64,000 nt of DNA, taken from the NCBI RefSeq assembly GCF_015352455.1, contig NZ_JADKPN010000001.1, positions 806,001 through 870,000 of the forward strand. Reading direction: 5' to 3'. The translations under genes were made by a program, and so were the position numbers. Below the pieces are notes generated by a model. That model saw only the letters and a program-made list of their open reading frames with translations. It did not search any database and had not been told where the DNA came from. Of the stretch, positions 43,992-51,939 are shown in pieces; position 1 is the first letter of the stretch; each line of letters opens with the position of its first letter. The stretch is from Nocardioides islandensis (GTDB taxonomy: Bacteria; Actinomycetota; Actinomycetes; Propionibacteriales; Nocardioidaceae).

Positions 43992-44418
43992 TGGTCGGGT
44001 TCCCGCCTGCGTCCACGGTCCGGGACACGCTGGTGAGCGCCGAAGGCGATGTCACGGGGTCTGGGCGACACACTCGGAACCCTCAGTGGCTCCAGCCTAC
44101 GTCGCCGTCGAGCCGCCGGATGTCGCCTCGGCTCTACTCATCCGGCTGCGCCTTTGTTAGCCTCGATATCGGGTGTGGATAGGCGCCCGTGAAGGGTGAG
44201 ACCTCGACGCTCGGGCCGGATCTCGATGGTGTTGCCCGGCACCGCTCCGTGGAGTGACCGGAGTCGTCTATGAGCGTGGCTTACGCAGCCAGCCGTCCAC
44301 GTCGCCTGCCGTCACGGCACGGTGCGTTCCTGGGTGCTGCACATCTCGCTGACGTGAGTCCCCGTTCAGGGGACGGGGGCTCGCGTCCGGCTCACGCTCC
44401 TGCCGGTACGGGTCGACG
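43992..44418. promoter_or_regulatory. 427-bp gap with mutually exclusive hairpins
   Basis: No convincing ORF. At 44356-44382 two exclusive stems are possible: short GTCCCC/GGGGAC (44358-44363 with 44369-44374, loop GTTCA) or long GAGTCCCCG/CGGGGGCTC (44356-44364 with 44374-44382, one G-U pair). This may be a switching leader of the small gene at 44419. The rest holds the GAF-ANTAR promoter region and nothing else recognised. Confidence 0.4.
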
Positions 44419-44598
44419 ATGAACTGGCTGACGGTGCTCACGCTGCCCGACGGAACCACGGTCGAGCTCCCGATCCCCTCGGCCGACGACGCCGGCGAAC
44501 CCGAGGAGTATCGCTACCGGATACGGCGCGCTGATGGCGTCATCGAGTTCGCGACCCTGCTGGAGGCGGCCACCCACCTGGTCGGCCGCACCGGTTGA
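44419..44598 (+). CDS. 59-residue hypothetical protein
   Basis: Starts MNWLTVLTLPDGTTVELPIP, acidic centre, ends LVGRTG. No family recognised. A hairpin (44610-44625) follows 11 bp after the stop and a structured leader precedes it, both supporting a real transcript. No strong ribosome-binding site is seen. Confidence 0.5.
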   Translation: MNWLTVLTLPDGTTVELPIPSADDAGEPEEYRYRIRRADGVIEFATLLEAATHLVGRTG

Positions 44599-44609
44599 CA
44601 CGCACGGGA

Positions 44610-44625
44610 AGGGGCCGAGGCCCCT
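44610..44625 (+). terminator. terminator hairpin
   Basis: AGGGGCC-GA-GGCCCCT, a perfect 7-bp stem with a 2-base top, followed by CCTTG. It lies between the 59-residue ORF and the lysoplasmalogenase gene. Confidence 0.6.
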
Positions 44626-44663
44626 CCTTGCGCCACACGATCCGCGCTCTCAGGATGAGGGTC

Positions 44664-45371
44664 GTGCCCCGATCCAGGATCGTGATCCCGGGTGCCGCGT
44701 ACGCCGCCCTCGCCATCGCCGACAGCGTCGCTGCCGGCACGAGCACCAGTGCGGCGGCCCGACGGCTGCGGTACGTCATCAAGCCGGCCCTCATGCCGGT
44801 GCTGGCGGCCGCCTTCCTCGAGGGGACCAGGGGGCGCACCGCAAGGACGGACGGGAACCTGCTGCGGACGGGGACGGCCGTCGCCCAGGCGTTCTCATGG
44901 GGTGGTGACGTGGCGCTGCTCGGCGCCGGCGAGCGCGCGTTCCTGACCGGCGTCGGGTCGTTCTTCGGTGCGCACGTGGCGTACATCGCGGCCTTCCTGT
45001 CGGTGCGAGGCCAGCGCAAGGACTACGACGAGGCGGGCCTCAGGCTGGCGGCGGGTCTGTGGCTGACCGCCGCCCCGCTGATGAGCTGGGCGGCCGGACG
45101 GAAGGACCCGGCGCTGCGCGGCCCGGTCGCCGCGTACGCGACGATCCTCTGCGGGATGTTCGCGACCTCGCGCGTCCTCGACCCCGGGTTGGGGCAGGGA
45201 GCGCGCAGGACGCTGCAGGCCGGCACCGCGCTGTTCGTGCTCTCCGACACCCTGCTCGCGACGCAGAAGTTCCTGCTGACCGAGCCACGCCCCGCCCTGG
45301 AGTCGGCCGTGATGGCGACGTACACCGCGGCGCAGGGCCTGATCGCGGCGGGAGTCGCGAGTTCCGCCTAG
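44664..45371 (+). CDS. lysoplasmalogenase (YhhN/TMEM86 family) membrane protein
   Basis: Membrane protein of 235 residues with about eight helices. Family segments: YVIKPALMPVLAAAF, AQAFSWGGDVALLG and FVLSDTLLATQKFLL. Members hydrolyse the vinyl-ether bond of lysoplasmalogens. GTG at 44664 follows CAGGAT plus 7 bases; ATG at 44655 is an alternative. Confidence 0.85.
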   Translation: MPRSRIVIPGAAYAALAIADSVAAGTSTSAAARRLRYVIKPALMPVLAAAFLEGTRGRTARTDGNLLRTGTAVAQAFSWGGDVALLGAGERAFLTGVGSFFGAHVAYIAAFLSVRGQRKDYDEAGLRLAAGLWLTAAPLMSWAAGRKDPALRGPVAAYATILCGMFATSRVLDPGLGQGARRTLQAGTALFVLSDTLLATQKFLLTEPRPALESAVMATYTAAQGLIAAGVASSA

Positions 45372-45410
45372 CAACGATTCGCGACCGGTGGCCGGAGCAG
45401 TGGCCAGTCG

Positions 45411-46943
45411 TCAGGGGCAGGGCGTGGCGAGTCCGGGCAGGACCCGGTGCTCGCCGCGGTGCAGGTAGACCGGTACGCCGCAGATCGTGGCGACGACGCG
45501 GTACCTCAGGCTGAGCGTGGCCATCACGAGGTGGTCGGGGTCGAGTCCCCAGGTGTCGAGTGGGAACCACTGCACCACCCAGGTCGGCGCAGTCGCCCCG
45601 TTGAGCTGGCGGTTGAGCTCGACCGAGCCCGGGTCGAGGGTCCGCGACGGGAGGCTCCAGAGCTGGTCGGTGCCGGGCCTCAGGTGGGCCACGAGCAGCA
45701 GGTCGGCGTTGCCGTAGAGGACGGTGCCCGTGTCGCCGGGGCGGGCGGCCCCGCGCAGCCAGGTGCCCACGACCTCCGTGCGGTCGGGCTTCGCGTCGCG
45801 CACGCGCGCGCTGCCCGCCTGGAGCCCGGCGGACACCACGGCCGAGGCGACCGTGAAGGCCAGGGCGGTCGCGCCGAGCCGACGCGCCCACGTGCCGCGG
45901 GTCGCGGTGACCGCCGTGATCATCACGGCGCCCGGCACCAGGCCGACCAGGTAGTGCGACCACCAGCTGCCGCCGCCGACGATCCCGGCGACCTCCCAGG
46001 CGACCATGGCGCCGGTCGCGACGACCAGCGGGTCGCGACCGCGCAGCGGGCGCCACAAGGTCGCCCCACCGACGAGGACCACCACACCGATGCCCGAGAT
46101 GACGGCCAGCCAGCCGAGGGACAGCCGACGGGCGTCGTTCGCGGGCGACGGCACGCTGCCGATCGCGTGCGAGGCGTCGAACCGGAACGCGTAGAGCGTG
46201 TCCCACAGCTGGACGAGACCCGGACCGTCGGTGACGGCCCACAAGAGGGTGAGGCCGATCGGCACGAGCGCGCCGACCAGGCCGAGGGCCAGCACCCGGC
46301 GTGAGCGCGCCCAGGGCCAGCGGCCCGCGAGGGCGGCCGCCAGCGCCAGGGTGGCCCCGAACACCAGGGCGTCCATGAGGTTCTGCTTCACCAGCATCGC
46401 GCCGGCGCCGGCGGCACCCGCGAGCAGGACGAGGAAGGTACGTCGAGCGCGGAGCGGGCGGCGTACGGGCGGGCGCACCCCCGCCAGCAGGGACGCCACC
46501 GACAGCATGGTCAGCGGGGCGCCGAGCAGCTCGGCGTTGATCTCGGTGGTGCCGATCATCGGGTTGGCGACGAGCACCGCTGCGACGAGCGCGGCCCAGG
46601 CGGTGCCGCGACGACCGGCCAGCGTGTGGCCGACCCAGCCGGCCGCGGCCACCACGACCGCGACGGCGACCAGCCCCATCACGCGCGCGGCCTCGATGCC
46701 GCCGAGCACGTTGGCGACCTGCCAGAAGACGACCAGCAGCGGCGGGCGGTCGACGAAGAGGGTGCCGTACAGGTTGCCGCCGCCCTCGTGCCGGTTCTGG
46801 GCGACCAGCAGCAGGCCCGCCTCGTCGGGGAACGCCAGGCTGTGCAGGAACGGCAGCCGCAGCAGCACGGCGAGCCCGACGGCCAGCGCCACGATCCCCG
46901 TCGGTGTCCGCAGCGCCCTGCCGAGGCGCCTCAGCCCACCCAT
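45411..46943 (-). CDS. GT39/ArnT-type membrane glycosyltransferase
   Basis: Polyprenyl-phosphate-sugar-dependent glycosyltransferase of 510 residues with about 11 helices and a C-terminal extracytoplasmic domain. The first loop carries the acidic FPDEAGLLLVAQNRHEGGGN, where GT-C enzymes hold the catalytic Asp, and then TLFVDRPPLLVVFWQ. ATG at 46943 follows TAGCGT plus 7 bases. Acceptor unknown. Confidence 0.82.
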   Translation of the reverse strand: MGGLRRLGRALRTPTGIVALAVGLAVLLRLPFLHSLAFPDEAGLLLVAQNRHEGGGNLYGTLFVDRPPLLVVFWQVANVLGGIEAARVMGLVAVAVVVAAAGWVGHTLAGRRGTAWAALVAAVLVANPMIGTTEINAELLGAPLTMLSVASLLAGVRPPVRRPLRARRTFLVLLAGAAGAGAMLVKQNLMDALVFGATLALAAALAGRWPWARSRRVLALGLVGALVPIGLTLLWAVTDGPGLVQLWDTLYAFRFDASHAIGSVPSPANDARRLSLGWLAVISGIGVVVLVGGATLWRPLRGRDPLVVATGAMVAWEVAGIVGGGSWWSHYLVGLVPGAVMITAVTATRGTWARRLGATALAFTVASAVVSAGLQAGSARVRDAKPDRTEVVGTWLRGAARPGDTGTVLYGNADLLLVAHLRPGTDQLWSLPSRTLDPGSVELNRQLNGATAPTWVVQWFPLDTWGLDPDHLVMATLSLRYRVVATICGVPVYLHRGEHRVLPGLATPCP

Positions 46944-47003
46944 GCCGGCCACGCTACGCGGCGGACATGAAACCGACCTGAACGCCGGCCCTATGCTCCA
47001 CCG

Positions 47004-47867
47004 GTGAGCTGGTTCGGGAGTCCGGGCGAGGCAGGAGAGCGGCTGGGTGAGGCCGGGTACCTCGCCGACGGACCCACCGCGACGACCGCGTTCCTGGTCG
47101 GGGCGCTGGAGAAGCCGCTGCTGGTCGAAGGACCGGCGGGCGTCGGGAAGACCGAGCTGGCCAAGGCCGTGGCCCGGGCGACCGGGGCGGGACTGGTCCG
47201 GCTGCAGTGCTACGAGGGGCTGGACGAGGCGCGGGCGCTGTACGAGTGGAACTACAAGAAGCAGTTGCTCCGCATCCAGGCCGAACAAGGTGACGCGTCC
47301 TGGCAGGAGACCCAGGACGAGATCTTCACCGAGGAGTTCCTGCTCACCCGGCCGCTGCTGACCGCCATCCGCCGCGACGAGCCGACGGTGCTGCTGGTCG
47401 ACGAGGTCGACAAGGCCGACGTCGAGGTCGAGGGGCTGCTGCTCGAGGTGCTGTCGGACTTCCAGGTGACCATCCCCGAGCTCGGCACGATGACAGCGGT
47501 ACGCCGCCCGTACGTCGTGCTCACCTCGAACGCCACCCGCGAGCTGTCCGAGGCCCTCAAGCGGCGCTGTCTGTACCTCCACCTCGACTACCCCTCGGCC
47601 GAGCGCGAGCGGGCGATCGTCACCGCACAGGTACCGGACCTCGACGACCGCGTGGCCGGGCAGGTCGTCGCCACCGTCGGCCGGCTGCGCGAGCTCGACC
47701 TCAAGAAGTCACCGTCGATCGCGGAGTCCGTCGACTGGGCGCGCACCCTCGTCGCGCTGGCGATCCACGACCTCGACGACGCCGCCATCGACGAGACCCT
47801 CGGCGTGGTGCTCAAGCACGCGTCCGACCAGGCCAAGGCGGTCCGCGAGCTCAAGCTGCGGAGCTGA
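47004..47867 (+). CDS. MoxR-type AAA ATPase (CoxD-like)
   Basis: AAA+ chaperone of 287 residues. Walker A VEGPAGVGKTELAKAV, Walker B TVLLVDEVDKADVEVEG, sensor VVLTSNATRELSEAL. The insert QCYEGLDEARALYEWNYKKQ is typical of the CoxD group. GTG follows TATGCT plus 6 bases. With the VWA gene two bases downstream it forms a MoxR/VWA maturation pair. Confidence 0.9.
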   Translation: MSWFGSPGEAGERLGEAGYLADGPTATTAFLVGALEKPLLVEGPAGVGKTELAKAVARATGAGLVRLQCYEGLDEARALYEWNYKKQLLRIQAEQGDASWQETQDEIFTEEFLLTRPLLTAIRRDEPTVLLVDEVDKADVEVEGLLLEVLSDFQVTIPELGTMTAVRRPYVVLTSNATRELSEALKRRCLYLHLDYPSAERERAIVTAQVPDLDDRVAGQVVATVGRLRELDLKKSPSIAESVDWARTLVALAIHDLDDAAIDETLGVVLKHASDQAKAVRELKLRS

Positions 47868-47869
47868 GC

Positions 47870-49237
47870 GTGAGCGGCCTGGTCGACCGGCACGTCGGCT
47901 TCCTGCACGCGCTGCGCGCGGCCGGCGTCCCGGTCTCCCTCGCCGAGGGCGTCGACGCGGTGTCGGCGCTCTCCGCGCTGCGGTGGGACGACCGGGAGAC
48001 GGTGCGAACGGCGTACGCCGCCACCCTGGTGAAGCGGCACGGGCACCGGCCGACCTTCGACACGCTCTTCGACCTGTACTTCCCGCGGCTCGTGGGCGCC
48101 GGCGCTGAGGCCGAGGCAGGCGACGAGGAACCGACGGCGCGCGACGACCCCGCCGCACGCGCTGCCCTCCGGGAGACCCTCCTCGACGCCCTCGTGACCG
48201 GGGACCTCGACGAGGAGCAACGGCTCGCGGTCGAGGCGGTCGGGCGGTTCGGCGCGATGCCGGGTCGTGGGCAGGGGCTGTCGAGCTGGTCGGCGTACAC
48301 GGCCCTGCGCCGGCTCTCACCCGATGACCTGATCGCGCGCATCGTGGCCGCGTTGACGGGGGACGGGCTGACCGAGGAGGAGGCCGAACGCATCGCAGCC
48401 CGCCGGGTCGGGGCGTTCACCGCGCGCGTCGAGGCCGAGGCACGTCGCCGGATCGCCGAGGAGAAGGGCCCCGACCACGTCGCGAACGTCGCGGTACGGC
48501 CGAGCATCGACCGGCTCGACTTCACCGCTGCCAAGCGTGCGGACCTCGAGCAGATGCGCCGGGAGATCCAGCCGCTGGCCCGTCGCCTGGCCAGCCGGCT
48601 GGCGCGCGAGCAGCACGCGCGGCGACGCGGACCGCTGGACTTCCGGCGTACCGTCCGCGCCTCCGTCTCCACCGGCGGCGTGCCGCTGACGACGTACCAC
48701 CGCCCCAAGCGCCCGCACCGGACCGAGCTGGTCGTGCTCTGCGACGTGAGCGGATCGGTGGCGTCGTTCGCGCGGTTCACGCTGATGCTGGTGTACGCGC
48801 TGCGCGAGCAGTTCCAGCAGGTGCGGGCGTTCACGTTCGTCGACCAGGTGCACGAGGTGACGCGGCTGTTCGTGCCGGGCGCCGACCCGGGCGACGTGAT
48901 GGCGGACCTGGCCGCGAGCACCGAGCACGCCGCGCGGTGGGGGCGGACGCACTACGGCCGCGCGTTCACCGACTTCGCTGAGTCGTTCCCGCACGCGCTC
49001 GGGCCGAAGAGCTCGCTGCTCGTGCTCGGCGACGCCCGGTCCAACAACAGCTATCTCGCCGAGGACGTGCTGCGCGACCTGGTCTCCCGCTCACGGCACG
49101 CCCACTGGCTGAACCCCGAGCACCGCCGTCACTGGGACACCGGCGACAGCGCGGCGTCGGTGTACGCCGGCATCATGCCGATGGCCGAGTGCCGCAACCT
49201 GACCCAGCTCGGCCAGTTCGTGCACGACCTCGTCTGA
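47870..49237 (+). CDS. VWA-domain protein (CoxE-like)
   Basis: Protein of 455 residues; an acidic N-terminal half precedes the C-terminal VWA domain with MIDAS motif LCDVSGSVASFARF, then YGRAFTDFAE and LLVLGDARSNN. CoxE-like proteins work with the MoxR ATPase to mature or load metal enzymes. No CO dehydrogenase genes are in the window, so the client is unknown. Confidence 0.9.
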   Translation: MSGLVDRHVGFLHALRAAGVPVSLAEGVDAVSALSALRWDDRETVRTAYAATLVKRHGHRPTFDTLFDLYFPRLVGAGAEAEAGDEEPTARDDPAARAALRETLLDALVTGDLDEEQRLAVEAVGRFGAMPGRGQGLSSWSAYTALRRLSPDDLIARIVAALTGDGLTEEEAERIAARRVGAFTARVEAEARRRIAEEKGPDHVANVAVRPSIDRLDFTAAKRADLEQMRREIQPLARRLASRLAREQHARRRGPLDFRRTVRASVSTGGVPLTTYHRPKRPHRTELVVLCDVSGSVASFARFTLMLVYALREQFQQVRAFTFVDQVHEVTRLFVPGADPGDVMADLAASTEHAARWGRTHYGRAFTDFAESFPHALGPKSSLLVLGDARSNNSYLAEDVLRDLVSRSRHAHWLNPEHRRHWDTGDSAASVYAGIMPMAECRNLTQLGQFVHDLV

Positions 49238-49251
49238 GGCGGCGCGTGGCG

Positions 49252-49500
49252 TCAGGAGTAGCGGTGGCTCTTGGCGCTGTGCCCGCGCTCGCGGGTGCAC
49301 GTCCGCCCGCTCATGTTGCGGTGACCGCACAGCTCGTCGTCGGCGACCGGCTCGGGCGTCGTCTCGTCATCGCTCACCACCCGGAGCGGCGCCACGGGTG
49401 GCGCCAGGGCGGGCCTGGTGGCCGGGGTCCCCTTCGCGCGCGCGGCCGCGGCTTCGTACCTCGCCTCGCGCATGGCCCGCAGGTTGTCCATCTTGCTCAT
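49252..49500 (-). CDS. 82-residue protein with C-terminal Cys/His motif
   Basis: A basic N-terminus and Pro/Ala-rich middle lead to CGHRNMSGRTCTRERGHSAK near the end, whose C-H...C...H pattern could hold zinc. Function not recognised. ATG at 49500 overlaps the stop of a 4-codon leaderless mini-ORF. Confidence 0.65.
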   Translation of the reverse strand: MSKMDNLRAMREARYEAAAARAKGTPATRPALAPPVAPLRVVSDDETTPEPVADDELCGHRNMSGRTCTRERGHSAKSHRYS

Positions 49501-49524
49501 CGTCGGCTCACGTCGAGGACCCTA
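49497..49524 (-). promoter_or_regulatory. leaderless promoter and 4-codon ORF coupled to the Cys/His gene
   Basis: TAGGGT (49524-49519) plus 7 bases gives GTG at 49511. GTG-AGC-CGA-CGA-TGA is a 4-codon ORF whose TGA overlaps the next ATG (ATGA). With no Shine-Dalgarno, ribosomes finishing the mini-ORF could restart on the main gene. Confidence 0.5.
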
Positions 49525-49569
49525 CGGGTCGGCGCCGACAGGGTGGGGAGGGTGCGGGGTGTCGGGGTG

Positions 49570-49802
49570 CTGTACGGGTGCGATCGCGCGGTTACTGCAG
49601 GTTTTGTGACCGGGAATCTGCTGTACGGGTGCGATCGCGCGGTTACTGCAGACTTTCTGACCGGAAACCTGCAGTACGGGTGCGATCGCGCGGTTACTGC
49701 AGATTCTCTGACCGGAAACCTGCAGTACGGGTGCGATCGCGCGGTTACTGCAGATTCTCTGACCGGAAACCTGCAATACGGGCGCGATCGCGCGATTTCC
49801 GG
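49570..49802. repeat. 51-bp palindromic tandem array, 4 units plus a partial fifth
   Basis: Units start at 49570, 49621, 49672, 49723 and 49774 with exact 51-bp spacing. Each holds the arms CTGCAGTA / TACTGCAG (first arm degenerate in units 1-2) around TACGGGTGCGATCGCGCGGT with a GCGATCGC centre. The fifth unit is truncated and diverged (CAATACGGG...). A 51-bp period keeps all frames open, so repeat-peptide ORFs are artefacts. Not CRISPR, since the unit has no unique spacers. Confidence 0.9.
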
Positions 49803-49838
49803 CACCCCCACACCATCGACGCAACAGCCGCAGAAGAG

Positions 49839-50150
49839 TCAGGGTGCGGTCGCCCGCTGCCACGCCAGCACGATCACCACGACGGCGAAGACCGGGACGA
49901 GCAGCGTCCAGGCGGTGGCCAGGACGCCGGCCGCCCCGCCGACCGTGACCAGCCAGGCCGAGAGCCGGGGCCGGCGGCGCAGCGCTTGGCCGGCGAGCAC
50001 CGTCGTACCTCCCCCGACCAGGGAGCCGAACCAGAACGCCAACCCGCCGTCGCCGCTGGTCAGCACGCGGATGGTCTCGGCGACGCCGAGACCGACGTAG
50101 AGCAGGCCGAGCACGATCACCGAGATGTCGGTGACCCGGTCGAGGCCCAC
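49839..50150 (-). CDS. 103-residue membrane protein
   Basis: About four hydrophobic segments (ISVIVLGLLYVGLGVAETI and similar). No family recognised. GTG at 50150; TACCGT lies 5 bases upstream. Confidence 0.65.
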   Translation of the reverse strand: MGLDRVTDISVIVLGLLYVGLGVAETIRVLTSGDGGLAFWFGSLVGGGTTVLAGQALRRRPRLSAWLVTVGGAAGVLATAWTLLVPVFAVVVIVLAWQRATAP

Positions 50151-50192
50151 GCCTCACGGTAGGACCGGGAACAGGCGCCCGGCCAGGGGCGT

Positions 50193-50549
50193 CTAGCCCT
50201 GCTCGTCGAGCTCGCGGATCCGGTCGGCCATCGAGCGCATCACCTGGATGGCGAACATCGGCGTCTCGTGGACGAGGTACAGGAAGGTCTTCTCGTCGAT
50301 GACCGCGAGCACCGAGTCCTCGGTCGCGACCGCGCTGAGGCTCCGGGGAGCGTCGCTGATGATGGCCATCTCGCCGAAGGTGTCACCCTCGCCGAGCCCG
50401 GTGAGGATGCGGTCGCCCTTGCGCAGCTCGATGGAGCCCGAGATCACGCCGAACATCTCCGGGCCGCGGTCGCCCTCGGCGAACACGGTCTCGCCTGCCT
50501 TCGCCTCCCGCTGCTCCCTGGCGTTGACGAAGACAGCCCTGATGCCCAT
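50193..50549 (-). CDS. cyclic nucleotide-binding (Crp-like) domain protein
   Basis: A stand-alone CNB domain of 118 residues without HTH: AGETVFAEGDRGPEMFGVIS, ELRKGDRILTGLGEGDTFGE, ISDAPRSLSAVATEDS. The phosphate-binding cassette is FGEMAIISDAPRSL. Start ATG 50549 excludes an unconserved 20-residue extension. Partner unknown. Confidence 0.85.
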   Translation of the reverse strand: MGIRAVFVNAREQREAKAGETVFAEGDRGPEMFGVISGSIELRKGDRILTGLGEGDTFGEMAIISDAPRSLSAVATEDSVLAVIDEKTFLYLVHETPMFAIQVMRSMADRIRELDEQG

Positions 50550-50640
50550 GTGCGGATCGTGCCACGGCAGCGTCGCGGCGGGCAGCCCGCAGGCGTGCGT
50601 TGTCACCAAAGGTTCACCGACCGGCCACCTCGGGTGCGGG

Positions 50641-51939
50641 TCAGCCGGCGAGGTACCCCAGTCCCTGGATGCGCGTGATCTCGGCCCGCAGGTCTTCGTT
50701 GTCGGCGCGGTCGGCGGCGCGGCCGCCGAGGACGTACGCCGGCGCCTCGCCGCCCCCGTCCGGCTGGCCGGCGTCGAACACCACGACCAGCCGGTTGGTG
50801 GCGCCCGCGCTGATCAGCGAGCCGAGCAGCGCGACCGGGTCGGCGCGGTCCTCGAGGGAGAGCATCCGGGTGCCCTCGGGCAGGGTCGGCACCTGGGCCG
50901 ACGGGGCGCCCGCGGTGACGACCTGGTCGACCGTGAACGACGCCGAGCGGGCCTCCGCGGCGATCTCGGCCGCGGCCACGCCACCCGACGCGGAGCCGAC
51001 CAGCATCACCGTGGCGCCATCGGTGTCGCCGACCGCGGCCTCGATCGCGGCGACGGCCCGGGCGGCGTACGACGACGGGTCGCCGCCGACCAGCCGCAGC
51101 CGGCGGCCGTGGGTCGGGCCGTCGGGCCCGGGCAGGTAGGCGATGAACCGGGTCTCCCCGACACGGTGGACGGTCACCTTCGCGGTCTGGGACAGGTTGG
51201 TCAACAGCTCCTCGAGCGAACGCGGCGCGGACGGCGAACCCGGGATGACGGCCGCCTCGGCGGCCTCGGGCCCGGCTGCGACGACCGGCCCCGCCACGTC
51301 GCGGACGGCCGCGGTGGTGATGCCCGCGAAGGGCTCGACGCCGATCGCCCGCAGCCCACCGGCCGCCGCCATCCGGCCGCGGTCACCGGCCAGCAGGCTC
51401 GAGGTGAGCAGCGAACGCAGCTGGAGTGCCTCGACCAGACCACCGCCGCCGCTGGTCACGTGGTCCATCAGCTCGGGGTTGGCCTCGGCGAGCTCGTTGA
51501 GGTAGTCGGCGATGCCGTCGCGCTCCAGCGCGTCGGTCTCGATCAGCCCGGCCGAGACGATGGCGCCCCCGAGGGCGACGCTGGGCGCCAGGTAGCCGAT
51601 CGCACGGCCGGCGATCGAGCCGAGCGTCTGGTACGCCAGCTCCTGCAGCTCGTCGATCCAGCGGTAGGTGAGCACGGTGGCGCGGACGACCAGCGCGTCG
51701 GCATCCAGCTCGATCGAACGCGTCAGCAGGCCGTGGGTGCCGGTGGTCGCCGACCGGATGTCCTCGGCGGCCACGTCGTACGTCGCCTTCGACAGCTCAC
51801 TGGAGTCGGCGACGGCCTCGTCGCGCAGGATCTCGGCGCCGAGCTTGGAGCGCGCCCGCATCTCCTGTCCGGAGGAGTCGAAGAGGTCGGCCAGCCGCAG
51901 CATGCGGTCGTACTTGTCGAGGTCCGGCCGCTCGGTCAT
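50641..51939 (-). CDS. alpha/beta-hydrolase paralogue lacking the nucleophile (cassette A)
   Basis: A 432-residue protein paralogous to the gene at 53331-54770: helical N-terminal half with a hydrophobic region (about 110-140), then an alpha/beta-hydrolase-like half. At the nucleophile elbow, LVGSASGGVAAAEIA has Ala where the paralogue has Ser (LVGHSQGGMEAAAIL). An Asp region remains (LSLEDRADPVALL), but the RSHGLDSY His segment is missing. It looks like a pseudoenzyme. Start ATG overlaps the EspG-like stop (ATGA). Confidence 0.75.
   Translation of the reverse strand: MTERPDLDKYDRMLRLADLFDSSGQEMRARSKLGAEILRDEAVADSSELSKATYDVAAEDIRSATTGTHGLLTRSIELDADALVVRATVLTYRWIDELQELAYQTLGSIAGRAIGYLAPSVALGGAIVSAGLIETDALERDGIADYLNELAEANPELMDHVTSGGGGLVEALQLRSLLTSSLLAGDRGRMAAAGGLRAIGVEPFAGITTAAVRDVAGPVVAAGPEAAEAAVIPGSPSAPRSLEELLTNLSQTAKVTVHRVGETRFIAYLPGPDGPTHGRRLRLVGGDPSSYAARAVAAIEAAVGDTDGATVMLVGSASGGVAAAEIAAEARSASFTVDQVVTAGAPSAQVPTLPEGTRMLSLEDRADPVALLGSLISAGATNRLVVVFDAGQPDGGGEAPAYVLGGRAADRADNEDLRAEITRIQGLGYLAG

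Noticed and set aside
49570..49802. CRISPR array
   Set aside because: The whole 51-bp unit repeats, so there are no unique spacers, and no cas genes are present.
49497..49811. 17-residue repeat proteins encoded on both strands by the tandem array
   Set aside because: Frames stay open only because the DNA period is 51; no start signals and Arg/Ser-rich filler composition.
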